DNA of 64,000 bases from Thauera phenolivorans (GTDB lineage Bacteria > Pseudomonadota > Gammaproteobacteria > Burkholderiales > Rhodocyclaceae): positions 420,994 through 484,993 of the forward strand of contig NZ_MBFM01000001.1 of assembly GCF_001696715.1 (NCBI RefSeq), read 5' to 3'. How positions within the stretch are numbered: position 1 is the first letter of the stretch; each line of letters starts with the position of its first letter. This document shows positions 37,564 to 48,797 of the stretch, one piece after another. The position numbers and the translations under genes are program-made. The notes beneath the pieces are model-generated. The model searched no databases. It was not told the origin of the DNA and was given only the letters and a program-made list of their open reading frames with translations.

Positions 37564-39576
37564 ATGACCCACGACCAGACCCTGATCCTGATCATCCTGA
37601 TCGCCACCATCGCGATGTTCCTGTGGGGGCGCTGGCGCCACGACATGGTGGCGGCCGGCTCACTGCTCGCCTGCGTGCTCGCCGGCCTGGTGCCGCCCGC
37701 GGAGGCCTTCGCCGGCTTCGGCCACCCGGCGGTGATCACCGTGGCCTGCGTACTGGTGCTGAGCCGCGGATTGCAGACCTCGGGCGCGGTCGACGTCCTC
37801 ACCCGTCACGTCCTGCCGGCGCAGGCCGGCCCGACCCTGAGCCTGGCGGCGCTGGTGGGCGTCGGCGCCCTGTTGTCGGGCTTCATGAACAACGTCGGCG
37901 CGATGGCGCTGCTGATGCCGGTGGCGGTGCAGCTCGCCGGCCGCCTTGAGCTGCCGCCCGGCAGGGTACTGATGCCGCTCGCCTTCGGCACCATCCTCGG
38001 CGGCATGACCACCCTGATCGGCACCCCGCCGAACCTGATCGTCTCCGGTTTCCGCGCCCGCCAGGGCGACGGCGGTTTCGCCATGTTCGACTTCTCCCCG
38101 GTCGGCCTCGCGGTGGCCGCGGGCGGCGTCCTCTTCGTCGCCCTGCTCGGCTGGCGGCTGGTCCCGGCACGCAAGCGCTCCGACGCGGAGAGCTTCGACA
38201 CCGGCGCCTATCTCACCGAAGCGCGCGTGCCCGAAAAGAGCAAGGCGGCCGGCATGCACCTGCGCGAGATCGAGACCGAACTCGACAAGAGCGACGCCCA
38301 GGTGGTGGGCCTCGTGCGTAACGAGGTCCGGATGCTGGCGCCGAGCAGCGGCCGCGTCGTGCGAACAGGCGACATCCTCCTCATCGAGGCAGGCGTCGAT
38401 TCGCTCGCGAGCGCGCTCTCCAGTCTCGGCCTCGAGCTCGAGGAGGCCAGGGCACCCGAGGAAGAGGAGGAGGAAGAGAAGAAAAACGCCGCCGAGGGGG
38501 AGGCCGGCGAGGCCGCCGAAGGGGAAGCCGACGGCCGGGACGAAGCCGGCGAACGCGCAGGAAACTCAGCCGCCGGCGTCAGCGAGCAGCGCCTGCGCAA
38601 GCACGAGACCGGCTCGACCGCAAAGGGGGACGCCGCGGCCGAAATCCAGGATAGCTCGCGCCAGGAAGACTCGGAGGACGCCGCCGAGACCGAGGAGGAG
38701 AAGGAGGCCGAGCGCAGCGACGACGTCGTTCTCATGGAACTCGTCGTGCGGCCCGAATCGCCGCTGCTCGGCCGCTCCGCCAAGGACCTGCTGCTGCGCA
38801 GCCGCTACGGGATCAACCTGCTCGCGCTGTCGCGCGAAGGACAGCGTTCGCGCAGCCGCCTGCGCACGATGCCGATCCACGCGGGCGATCTGCTGCTGAT
38901 GCAGGGCCCGGCGGATGTGCTCGCCCAGTTCGCCAGCGACTTCGGCTGCGTCCCGCTCGCCGCACGCGACCTGCGCATTCCCGACCGCGGCAAGGCGCTC
39001 AGCGCCAGCCTGATCATGGCCTTCGCCGTCGGCGGCGCCGCCTTCGGCCTGCTGCCGGCGGCGATCTCCTTCGCCCTCGGGGTGCTCGCCTCGATGGCGC
39101 TGCGCACCGTGCCTCCACGCGCGGTCTACGAGTCGGTCGACTGGCCGGTGATCGTGCTGCTCGCCGCGCTGATTCCGGTGGCGGGCGCGATGGAGAGCAC
39201 CGGCGCGGCCGAACTGGTCGCACGCATGCTGCTCGAGCACGTCGCCCGCGGCGAACTGGTGATCGCACTGGCCCTGGTCCTCGTGGTCACCATGTTCCTG
39301 TCGGACGTCATGAACAACGCCGCCACCGCCGCGGTGATGTGCCCGATCGCGATCGGTGCGGCGCAGGCGCTCGGGGTGGGCAGCGACGCCTTCCTGATGG
39401 CGGTGGCGATCGGCGCCTCGTGCGCCTTCCTGACCCCGATCGGCCACCAGAACAACACCCTTATCCTCGGGCCGGGCGGTTTCCGCTTCGGCGACTACTG
39501 GCGCCTCGGCCTGCCGCTCGAGTTGCTGGTGCTCGCGATCGCATTGCCGATGCTGCTGCTCGTGTGGACCCCGTAA
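37564..39576 (+). CDS. SLC13-family anion permease with RCK_C domains and a long acidic insert
   Basis: 670 aa from the ATG at 37564 (MTHDQTLILII). Membrane halves at 1-200 and 475-670 carry the permease motifs SGFMNNVGAMALLMPVA, TLIGTPPNLIVSG and SDVMNNAATAAVMCPIAIG. Between them are two TrkA_C-type domains (about 215-290 and 388-470), as in SLC13/YfbS-like carriers. Residues about 290-387 form a Glu/Asp/Ala-rich, low-complexity insert between these two domains, not part of the usual fold. Family substrates are sulfate, dicarboxylates or related anions with Na+ or H+. mgtE follows after ten bases. Confidence 0.87.
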   Translation: MTHDQTLILIILIATIAMFLWGRWRHDMVAAGSLLACVLAGLVPPAEAFAGFGHPAVITVACVLVLSRGLQTSGAVDVLTRHVLPAQAGPTLSLAALVGVGALLSGFMNNVGAMALLMPVAVQLAGRLELPPGRVLMPLAFGTILGGMTTLIGTPPNLIVSGFRARQGDGGFAMFDFSPVGLAVAAGGVLFVALLGWRLVPARKRSDAESFDTGAYLTEARVPEKSKAAGMHLREIETELDKSDAQVVGLVRNEVRMLAPSSGRVVRTGDILLIEAGVDSLASALSSLGLELEEARAPEEEEEEEKKNAAEGEAGEAAEGEADGRDEAGERAGNSAAGVSEQRLRKHETGSTAKGDAAAEIQDSSRQEDSEDAAETEEEKEAERSDDVVLMELVVRPESPLLGRSAKDLLLRSRYGINLLALSREGQRSRSRLRTMPIHAGDLLLMQGPADVLAQFASDFGCVPLAARDLRIPDRGKALSASLIMAFAVGGAAFGLLPAAISFALGVLASMALRTVPPRAVYESVDWPVIVLLAALIPVAGAMESTGAAELVARMLLEHVARGELVIALALVLVVTMFLSDVMNNAATAAVMCPIAIGAAQALGVGSDAFLMAVAIGASCAFLTPIGHQNNTLILGPGGFRFGDYWRLGLPLELLVLAIALPMLLLVWTP

Positions 39577-39586
39577 GCGAGAACCG

Positions 39587-41221
39587 ATGAACGACACCCC
39601 CACGCCACCGCTGTCCAGCGCGGAAGACGCCGACGCGCGCCGCGCCCGCACCTATAGCGAACAGATCCTCACCGCGCTCGCCGAAGGCCGCAACAAGCGG
39701 GTGCGCAAGCTGCTGCGCCGCATGCACCCGGCGAAGATCGCCGCCCTCCTCGAGCGCCTCGACCTCGACCACCGCAAAGCCCTCTGGCAGCAGGTCGACG
39801 CCGCGCAGGAAGCACGGATCCGCCAGCACCTGCAGTTCGACGTGTCGGGCCAACTGACCGACGCGCCTCCGGCGGCGCACGACGCCCTTGCCGAGAACCA
39901 GCTCGACGCCGTACGCACCGCGCTCGCCGAGGGCGCACTCAGGCACGTCGGCAAGACGCTGCACCGGATGCATCCGGCAAAGGTCGCCGGACTGCTGGAG
40001 GCACTGCCCCCGCCCGAGCGCAGCGAGGCCTGGAGCATGGTGGAGACCGAGCGCGCCGGCAAGGTGCTCACCCACCTGCACGAGGAGATCCGCGCGACAC
40101 TCGCCGCCGAGCTTGACCACGACGATCTCGTCGCCGCCGCCCATGGCCTCGAGCTCGACGACCTGGTCGACCTGATCCAGACCCTGCCGCCCGCGCTCGG
40201 CCAGGTCCTGCTGCAGGCGAGCAGCGGCCCGCAGCGCGCCCAGCTCGAATCGATGCTGTCCCATCCGGAGGACTCGGCCGGTGGCCTGATGAACACCGAC
40301 CCGATCGAGACCCGCGCCGACGTCAGGATCAGCACGGTTCTGCGCTACCTGCGCCTGCTCGACGACCTGCCGCCGCAGACCGATCAGCTGATGGTGGTCG
40401 ACCGCAAGGGCCACTTCCAGGGCACCCTGCGTCTGGCCGCGCTGCTCACCGCCGAGCCGGAATGCCGCGTGCAACAGGTCATGAACACCGGCCTCGCCCC
40501 GATAGCGGTCGACACCGACGGCGCCGAGGTCGCCCGCCTGTTCCAGGACCACGACCTGCTGTCGGCGCCGGTGGTCGACCTGCATGGGCGGCTGATCGGT
40601 CGCATCACGGTCGACGACGTGGTCGATCGCATCCGCGACGATTCCGAGCGCGCCCTGATGCAGAGCGCCGGCCTCGACGACGAAGCGGACATGTTCGCGC
40701 CGTTACTGGTGAGCTCGCGGCGGCGCGCCGTGTGGCTCGGCATCAACCTGGTGACCGCCTTCGTCGCGTCATGGGTGATCGGCCAGTTCCAGGGCACGCT
40801 CGAGCGCCTCGTCGCGCTTGCGGTGCTGATGCCGATCGTCGCCAGCATGGGCGGCATCGCCGGCAGTCAGACCCTCACCCTGGTGATCCGCGGCCTCGCG
40901 CTCGGCCAGGTGCAGAAGGGCAACATCCGCCTGTTGCTCAACCGAGAACTCGGCATCTCGCTGCTGAACGGACTGCTGTGGGCGGTGGTGGTGGCGATGC
41001 TGGCGGTGGTCTGGTTCGGCGACTGGGGCATCGGCGGCGTCATTGCGGCGGCCATCCTGCTCAACCTGCTGTGCGCGGCGCTCGCCGGACTGGCGATACC
41101 GCTGACCCTCACCCGGCTCGGCATCGACCCGGCGCTGGCCGGCAGCGTGGTGCTGACGACCGTCACCGATGTCGTCGGCTTCCTCGCTTTCCTCGGCCTC
41201 GCGACACTACTCCTGCTATGA
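39587..41221 (+). CDS. mgtE: Magnesium transporter MgtE
   Basis: 544 aa. The cytosolic N domain appears duplicated: LLRRMHPAKIAALLERL near residue 43 recurs as TLHRMHPAKVAGLLEAL near 124. Two CBS domains follow (about 220-350; VDDVVDRIRDDSE), then five membrane helices with the pore motif MPIVASMGGIAGSQ. MgtE is a Mg2+-gated Mg2+ channel whose N and CBS domains sense cytosolic magnesium. The next gene starts inside its stop codon (ATGA). Confidence 0.93.
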   Translation: MNDTPTPPLSSAEDADARRARTYSEQILTALAEGRNKRVRKLLRRMHPAKIAALLERLDLDHRKALWQQVDAAQEARIRQHLQFDVSGQLTDAPPAAHDALAENQLDAVRTALAEGALRHVGKTLHRMHPAKVAGLLEALPPPERSEAWSMVETERAGKVLTHLHEEIRATLAAELDHDDLVAAAHGLELDDLVDLIQTLPPALGQVLLQASSGPQRAQLESMLSHPEDSAGGLMNTDPIETRADVRISTVLRYLRLLDDLPPQTDQLMVVDRKGHFQGTLRLAALLTAEPECRVQQVMNTGLAPIAVDTDGAEVARLFQDHDLLSAPVVDLHGRLIGRITVDDVVDRIRDDSERALMQSAGLDDEADMFAPLLVSSRRRAVWLGINLVTAFVASWVIGQFQGTLERLVALAVLMPIVASMGGIAGSQTLTLVIRGLALGQVQKGNIRLLLNRELGISLLNGLLWAVVVAMLAVVWFGDWGIGGVIAAAILLNLLCAALAGLAIPLTLTRLGIDPALAGSVVLTTVTDVVGFLAFLGLATLLLL

Positions 41222-42474
41222 ACGACGCCAAGCCAACGTGCATGAGGACAGGCGAGAACGCCGATCCGCAGGAGACGTCCTGCTGGCAGCTGGTGGCGCC
41301 CGAGGACTATCGACTCCCGGCCGACAGTCAGCCGGCGGCACTGCAGCGGCGCTGGAAGGCGCTCACCCGCCTGCTGCGCGGCCGCGACGCGCGGGCGCAA
41401 CGCGCGCGTGACGAGGCGAAGCTGAGCCGACTGCCGCACGTCAGACTGGCGCATCTGGCACCACCGATCGACTGGGCGCCCGCGGCCGAAGCGTTCGCGC
41501 GTGCGCTCGCCGCGCAGCCCACCACCGACGACAGGCCGACAGTGCGCTTCCTGGTCGGTCAGCCGCATGCCGGTCATGCCGCCATCCTCGCCCACTGGGA
41601 ACGCATGGTCGGCGCCCAGACGCTGAGCCCGCCGACCGAGGCCCAGATCCTGAGCGCCGATTCCCGCTGGATCGACGAATACTGCGTGGGCGTGGGCAGT
41701 CCATGGGTGATGCCCACGCTCGAGCGCTGCTTCCTGCGCCATGCGAACGGCCTGGATCTCGTACGCGGCTTCCTGCAGGCGGCGATGTCGGGGGCGCTTG
41801 GCGAAGGCGTTATCGGCTGCGACAGCTGGGCCTGGGCCTACCTGCAGCGCGTCTGGCCGTTGCCGGGGGTGCAGGCACTGACGCTGCAGGCCTTCGACGG
41901 TCCCGCGCTCGCCCAACTGCTGTCGCGCCTGCCCGCGGGCCACCGTCAGGTGCGCTTCGTCAGCGCGAAGAGCGGCGATGCGCTGCTGGGCGATACGGAG
42001 GATGCCGGCAGCGCCCACGACCACGGGAGCTCGCCCGAATTGCGCCGGCTCGCCGCCCACTGTCGCGGCAATCCCGGGATCGCCTGGCACCACTGGCGGC
42101 GCCAGCTGCGCGCCGAGCCGGGACCGGACAGCGCGGAGGAGACCGACGGAGGCAGGGCAGACGGCGGATCCGCGCCGGCCGGTGAGGTGGTGTGGGTGGC
42201 GGCCGAGTTCGTGGCGCCGACGCTGCCCTCTGAAACCGGCGAGGACGAGCTCTTCGTGCTGCACGCGGTGCTGCTGCACGACGGCCTGTCGGCGGCCCTG
42301 ATGACGGAGCTGCTGCCGCTCTCGCCCGCGCGCATCCAGTCCCTGCTGCTGCGCCTCGCATCCTCCGGCCTGGTCGAACAGGCGTCCGACCTGCGCTGGC
42401 GGGTCGCGCCGCTCGCCTATCCGTCGGTACGAGACGCGCTGCGCTCGCGCGCCTTCCTCGTGGACGGTTTCTGA
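41218..42474 (+). CDS. Protein of unknown function with degenerate P-loop-like segment, coupled to mgtE
   Basis: 418 aa from the ATG overlapping the mgtE stop; not recognised. No signal peptide or membrane helix. A glycine-containing loop VGQPHAGHAAI (residues 113-123) sits where an NTPase Walker A would be but lacks the GK(S/T) core. The C-terminal 80 residues (ELFVLHAVLLHDGLSAALMT to the end) look like a winged helix. A low-complexity Glu/Gly/Ala linker (about 300-325) separates the parts. A pseudo-ATPase or adaptor for the adjacent MgtE and MscS proteins is speculation from position. Confidence 0.7.
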   Translation: MNDAKPTCMRTGENADPQETSCWQLVAPEDYRLPADSQPAALQRRWKALTRLLRGRDARAQRARDEAKLSRLPHVRLAHLAPPIDWAPAAEAFARALAAQPTTDDRPTVRFLVGQPHAGHAAILAHWERMVGAQTLSPPTEAQILSADSRWIDEYCVGVGSPWVMPTLERCFLRHANGLDLVRGFLQAAMSGALGEGVIGCDSWAWAYLQRVWPLPGVQALTLQAFDGPALAQLLSRLPAGHRQVRFVSAKSGDALLGDTEDAGSAHDHGSSPELRRLAAHCRGNPGIAWHHWRRQLRAEPGPDSAEETDGGRADGGSAPAGEVVWVAAEFVAPTLPSETGEDELFVLHAVLLHDGLSAALMTELLPLSPARIQSLLLRLASSGLVEQASDLRWRVAPLAYPSVRDALRSRAFLVDGF

Positions 42475-42482
42475 GGTTCACG

Positions 42483-43331
42483 ATGGAAGACACACCCAAT
42501 CTCGCCCGCCTGTTCAACACGCTCGACCGCGGCGCGGTGTTCGAGCTGATCCTGATTGCGGCGACTGCGTTCGCGCTCGCGATCGCCGAGCAGCGCGCCC
42601 TGCCCTGGATCGCCAACCGCCTGCACGGCCGCTACCGCCACTACCTGCTCGCCGCCGTGCCGCCGTTGCGTCTGGCGATCGTCGTCGTCGCTCTGACGCT
42701 GATGATCCCGATCCTGATCGAGCCTTCGCTGCGCAACATGGCGACCCTGCTGGGCGCGATCGGACTGGCGCTCGGCTTCGCACTCAAGGACTATGCCAGC
42801 AGCCTGATCGCCGGCGTCGTCTCGGCCTTCGAGCAGCCCTACCGGCCGGGCGACTGGATCAGGATCGACGGCCACTACGGCGAAGTCGTGCACGTCGGCC
42901 TGCGCACGGTCGACATCGTCACCGCCGACGACGACCGCATCAGCATCCCCCACCTCAAGCTGTGGGACTCGCCGGTCGTCAACGCAAACAACGGCAGCCC
43001 GATCCTGCAATGCAACGCAGTGCTCCACGTCCACCCGGAGCATGATGGACGCCGCGCTCGCGCCGCGCTGGAGGACGTCGCCCTGACGAGCCCCTACCTG
43101 CAGTTCGACGCGCCCGTCCAGGTTCTTTCCGAGGAACACGAATGGGGTAGCCTGTATCGCATCCGCGCCTATCCGCTCGACCCGCGCCAGCAGTTCAGAT
43201 TCATCACCGATCTCACCGTGCGCGGCCGCGATGCGCTGCGCCGGCTCGGCGCCCGGCCCCTGATGCCGACGTCCTCACCGCAGCCGCCGGCCCTCCGCGA
43301 CGGCGTCGTCCAACCCCCGCCGAAGGAGTGA
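42483..43331 (+). CDS. MscS-family mechanosensitive ion channel
   Basis: 282 aa. Three membrane helices, the last the Gly/Ala-rich pore helix [20 protein letters not shown], then the beta domain [25 protein letters not shown] and [19 protein letters not shown]. The short C-terminus ends in a Pro-rich tail. MscS channels release solutes on hypo-osmotic shock. It lies eight bases after the unknown gene and four before ppk2. Confidence 0.92.
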   Translation: MEDTPNLARLFNTLDRGAVFELILIAATAFALAIAEQRALPWIANRLHGRYRHYLLAAVPPLRLAIVVVALTLMIPILIEPSLRNMATLLGAIGLALGFALKDYASSLIAGVVSAFEQPYRPGDWIRIDGHYGEVVHVGLRTVDIVTADDDRISIPHLKLWDSPVVNANNGSPILQCNAVLHVHPEHDGRRARAALEDVALTSPYLQFDAPVQVLSEEHEWGSLYRIRAYPLDPRQQFRFITDLTVRGRDALRRLGARPLMPTSSPQPPALRDGVVQPPPKE

Positions 43332-43335
43332 ACTC

Positions 43336-44238
43336 ATGACCCAGCCCGCACCGATCGACATCGCCCGCTTCCGCGTCGCCCCCGACACCGACGTGGACTT
43401 GGCCGACTGGCCGACCCGCGTCGATCCCCTTTATGCCGTCAAGGCCGACTACAAGGACGGCCTCAAGGCGGGCACCAAGGCGCTGAAGAAACTGCAGGAA
43501 ACGCTCTACGTGCACGACCGCTATTCCCTGCTGGTGATCTTCCAGGCGATGGACGCCGCGGGCAAGGACGGCGCGATCCGGCACGTCATGTCGGGCGTCA
43601 ACCCGCAGGGCTGCCAGGTCTTCAGCTTCAAGCACCCGAGCGCCACCGAGCTCGACCACGATTTCCTGTGGCGCACGCATATCGCCCTGCCCGAACGGGG
43701 CCGCATCGGCATCTTCAACCGCTCCTACTACGAGGAAGTGCTGATCGTGCGCGTGCGACCCGAGATCCTCGCCGCCCAGCAACTGCCTGATTCGACCCGC
43801 GAGGCGCCCGACTTCTGGGGCGACCGCTACCGCTCGATCGTCGACTCCGAAGCCCATCTGCACCGCAACGGCACCCGCGTGGTGAAGATCTTCCTGCACC
43901 TGTCGCAGGAGGAACAGCGCCAGCGCCTGCTCGCGCGCATCGACGATCCGGACAAGAACTGGAAGTTCTCCGACGCGGACCTCGAGCAGCGCAAGAGCTG
44001 GGACCGCTACATGGAGGCCTACGCCGCCTGCCTGGGCGCCACCAGCACTGCGGCCGCGCCCTGGTACGTGGTGCCGGCCGACGACAAGAAGAACGCACGG
44101 CTGATCGTGTCGCAGATCATCCGCGACACCCTGTCGGGCCTCGACCTGCACTACCCGCCGACCGGCGAGGCGCGGCGCAGGGCGCTGGAGCATAGCCGCC
44201 TGTTGCTCGAGGCGGAGGGCAAGCCCGAGGGCGACTGA
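43336..44238 (+). CDS. ppk2: Polyphosphate kinase 2 family protein
   Basis: 300 aa. Walker A region [19 protein letters not shown] near residue 70, Walker B and lid region [19 protein letters not shown] near 130, and [21 protein letters not shown] near 215 are diagnostic of PPK2. The enzyme transfers phosphate between polyphosphate and nucleotides; the single-domain size fits the class that phosphorylates AMP/ADP or GDP, but class is not certain. A GAAGGAG ribosome-binding site lies in the mscS 3' end, so it is the last gene of the mgtE run. Confidence 0.93.
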   Translation: MTQPAPIDIARFRVAPDTDVDLADWPTRVDPLYAVKADYKDGLKAGTKALKKLQETLYVHDRYSLLVIFQAMDAAGKDGAIRHVMSGVNPQGCQVFSFKHPSATELDHDFLWRTHIALPERGRIGIFNRSYYEEVLIVRVRPEILAAQQLPDSTREAPDFWGDRYRSIVDSEAHLHRNGTRVVKIFLHLSQEEQRQRLLARIDDPDKNWKFSDADLEQRKSWDRYMEAYAACLGATSTAAAPWYVVPADDKKNARLIVSQIIRDTLSGLDLHYPPTGEARRRALEHSRLLLEAEGKPEGD

Positions 44239-44256
44239 AGCGGCGCGGCCCGGGGG

Positions 44257-46968
44257 CTAGGCCGCCGCCGCAGCGATCATGCGCCTGATTTCCGGCACGC
44301 AGGAGCCACAGGCGGTCCCGCAGCCGAGCCGGCCCTGCAAGGCCTCGAGGCGGTCGCCGCCGGCGATGCCCGCGGCGATGTCGGCCTCGCCGACACCGAG
44401 ACAGCTGCACACGACGCGGCCCTTGGCGGGCGCCGACAGGGGCGGTTTCGCCAGCGGCGCAAGCAGCCAGCGGCGCAGCGCCAGGGCTTCGCGCTGACCC
44501 ACGACCGCATCGATGAGCCACTGCGCGGCCGCGGTCTCGCCCGCCAGGCGCAGGCCGACCAGCCGATCGTCCTCGATCAGCATGCGCTTGCCCACGCCGC
44601 GGTGCGGGTCCTCGTAGCGCAGCACCGTGTCGCCGTCCAGGCCGAGCAAGGCGTCCAGCGCGATCAGCCAGTCGCCCGGGATCGGCTCGTCGTGGGCGAC
44701 ACGCATCACCACCGCAGGCGTGTCACGGCCGGCGAGCGAGAGCGAGGCGTAGGCGAAGCGCTCCAGCCACGGCGACAGCGCCTCGGCTTCTTCCGCGGCG
44801 CTGCGCCCGGGACGCTCGGCACGCACCAGCAGCATGCGCCAGGGCAGCGCCACCCGCTCGATGCGCACCGCCGCATGCTTGAGGCCAGGCTGCTTCGAGA
44901 ACGGGTCGAAGTCATCCGCGAAGAGCAGGTTGACGCCCGCCGAATTGAGCACCCTGCGCCCCCAGTGCATGGCGACGAAGGCCTGCCCGCGGCGCAGGTC
45001 GGCCGACGCCGCGACCGGCAGCACTAGCTCGCCGCGCCGGCTCGTCACCCGCACCAGCTCGCCGTCGGCGAGGCCGTGCGCCGCGAGATCGCCGGCGTGC
45101 AGCTCGATGCGGGGCTCGCCGGCGTGGCCGTGCAGGCGGGCGACCTTGCCGCTGCGGCTCATACCATGCCACTGGTCGCGCAGGCGGCCACTGGTGAGAT
45201 GCAGCGGATGGCGCGCATCCACCTCCGCCGCGCCCGGCGCCACGGCGGGTACGACGAAGCGGGCGCGTCCGCTCGGCGTCGGAAACCGGCCATCGGCGAA
45301 AAGGCGGGCCCGCGCGGCGGCGTCGGCGAGCGCGGCCCCGGCGGGGAAGGGCCATTGCTGCGGGCCTGCCGCCTCGAGCAGGCCGTAGTCGAGGCCGCCG
45401 ATGTCGAGGTCGCGCCCGATGGTGCTCGCGGCATGCTCGGCGAAGATGGCCTGCGGCCCGGCGTAGTCGAACATGCGCGCGGCCTGCGGCTTGCCGATGC
45501 GCGGCGCGAGGGCGCGCGCGAAGTCGCACGCGATGCGCCAGTCCGGCCGCGCCTCGCCCGGCGCCGGCACCGCCGGGCGGACCCGGCTGATGCGGCGCTC
45601 CGAGTTGGTCACCGTGCCGTCCTTCTCGCCCCAGGTTGCGGCGGGCAGCATGAGGTCGGCGAAGGGCGCGGTGTCGGTGCTGCGGAACGCCTCCTGCAAC
45701 ACGACGAAGTCGCAGGCGGCGAGCGCCTCGCGCACCAGCGCCTGGTCGGGCATCGACTGCGCCGGGTTGGTGCACGCGATCCAGATCGCCTTGACCCTGC
45801 CCTCGCGCGCGGCGCGGAACAGTTCGACCGCGGTCAGTCCCGGCTCCGCGGGCACGCTGTCCACGCCCCACAGGCGGGCGACCTCGGCACGATGCGCCGG
45901 GTTGGCGAGGTCTCGGTGCGCGGACAACAGGTTGGCCAGGCCACCGACCTCCCGCCCGCCCATCGCATTGGGCTGGCCGGTCAGCGAGAAGGGGCCGCAA
46001 CCGGGCCTTCCGATCCTGCCGGTGGCGAGCGACAGCGCGATCAGCGCGGTACCGTTGTGGGTGCCCTGCACCGACTGGTTGAGGCCCTGGCACCATAGCG
46101 ACAGCGCCGCCGGCGCCCGTCCCCACCAGCGCGCGGCGGTGACGATGTCTTCCGCCGCCACCCCGCACACCTCGGCTGCGCGCCCGGGCGACACCGTGCG
46201 GACGTGCGCGCGCAAGGCCTCGAAGCCTTCGGTGTGGGCGGCGACCCAGGCTTCGTCGACGAGGCCCTCCTCCACCATCACGTGCAGCATCGCGTTGAAC
46301 AGCCAGATGTCGGTGCCGGGCAGGATGGCGAGATGGAGATCGGCCGCCGCCGCGCTGTCGGTGCGGCGCGGGTCGACCACGATCAGCTTCATCTGCGGCC
46401 GCCGCGCCCTCGCCGCCTCGATCCGCCCGAAGGCGACCGGGTGCGCATAGGCCGGATTGGCGCCCGCGATCAGGATCACATCGGCGTGGTCGAAGTCCTC
46501 GTAGGCGCACGGCGGGGCGTCCGCTCCCAGGGTCTGCTTGTAGGCCGCGACCGCGCTCGACATGCACAGGCGCGAGTTGGTGTCGATGTTGTTGCTGCCG
46601 ATCAGTCCCTTCATCGCCTTGTTGAAGACGTAGTAGTCCTCGGTCAGCAGCTGGCCCGAAACGTAGAATGCGACCGCATCCGGCCCGTGCTCCGCGATGA
46701 CTGCGGCGAAGCGTCGGGCGGCGATCTCGATCGCCTGCTCCCAGCCGACGCGCCGGCGCGCTTCGCCGCGGGCACTGCGGTATTCGGGATGCAGCAGGCG
46801 GGTATCGGGGCCCGCGCTCAGGTGCAGGGTCGAGCCCTTGGTGCACAGGCGGCCGAAGTTGGCGGGATGCTCGGGGTCGCCGCGCACGCCGGTGATGCGC
46901 GCGCCGTCGTGCCCGATCAGCACGCCGCAGCCCACGCCGCAGTAGGGACAGGTGGCCTTGGTTTCCAT
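44257..46968 (-). CDS. nasA: Assimilatory nitrate reductase, catalytic subunit
   Basis: 903 aa from the ATG at 46966-46968 (METKATCPYCGVGCG), chosen over an earlier ATG because GGAGA lies five bases upstream. N-terminal [4Fe-4S] ligands C7, C10, C14 and a Cys near 41 (RLCTKG), then the molybdopterin guanine dinucleotide domains (NIDTNSRLCMSSAVAAYK, with the Mo-ligand Cys). A C-terminal BFD-like [2Fe-2S] module has CSCLGVGEADI and CGTACGSC. It reduces nitrate to nitrite in the cytoplasm. It is the last gene of the nir-nas operon and converges with ppk2. Confidence 0.95.
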   Translation of the reverse strand: METKATCPYCGVGCGVLIGHDGARITGVRGDPEHPANFGRLCTKGSTLHLSAGPDTRLLHPEYRSARGEARRRVGWEQAIEIAARRFAAVIAEHGPDAVAFYVSGQLLTEDYYVFNKAMKGLIGSNNIDTNSRLCMSSAVAAYKQTLGADAPPCAYEDFDHADVILIAGANPAYAHPVAFGRIEAARARRPQMKLIVVDPRRTDSAAAADLHLAILPGTDIWLFNAMLHVMVEEGLVDEAWVAAHTEGFEALRAHVRTVSPGRAAEVCGVAAEDIVTAARWWGRAPAALSLWCQGLNQSVQGTHNGTALIALSLATGRIGRPGCGPFSLTGQPNAMGGREVGGLANLLSAHRDLANPAHRAEVARLWGVDSVPAEPGLTAVELFRAAREGRVKAIWIACTNPAQSMPDQALVREALAACDFVVLQEAFRSTDTAPFADLMLPAATWGEKDGTVTNSERRISRVRPAVPAPGEARPDWRIACDFARALAPRIGKPQAARMFDYAGPQAIFAEHAASTIGRDLDIGGLDYGLLEAAGPQQWPFPAGAALADAAARARLFADGRFPTPSGRARFVVPAVAPGAAEVDARHPLHLTSGRLRDQWHGMSRSGKVARLHGHAGEPRIELHAGDLAAHGLADGELVRVTSRRGELVLPVAASADLRRGQAFVAMHWGRRVLNSAGVNLLFADDFDPFSKQPGLKHAAVRIERVALPWRMLLVRAERPGRSAAEEAEALSPWLERFAYASLSLAGRDTPAVVMRVAHDEPIPGDWLIALDALLGLDGDTVLRYEDPHRGVGKRMLIEDDRLVGLRLAGETAAAQWLIDAVVGQREALALRRWLLAPLAKPPLSAPAKGRVVCSCLGVGEADIAAGIAGGDRLEALQGRLGCGTACGSCVPEIRRMIAAAAA

Positions 46969-47005
46969 CCGGGTCTCCGCGATTCTCATCATCAGTGGTT
47001 CGGGT

Positions 47006-48763
<1,758 letters not shown>

Positions 48764-48797
48764 CGTCCTGGCGCCTGGCTGGGTCGGCTCGCTCGCC

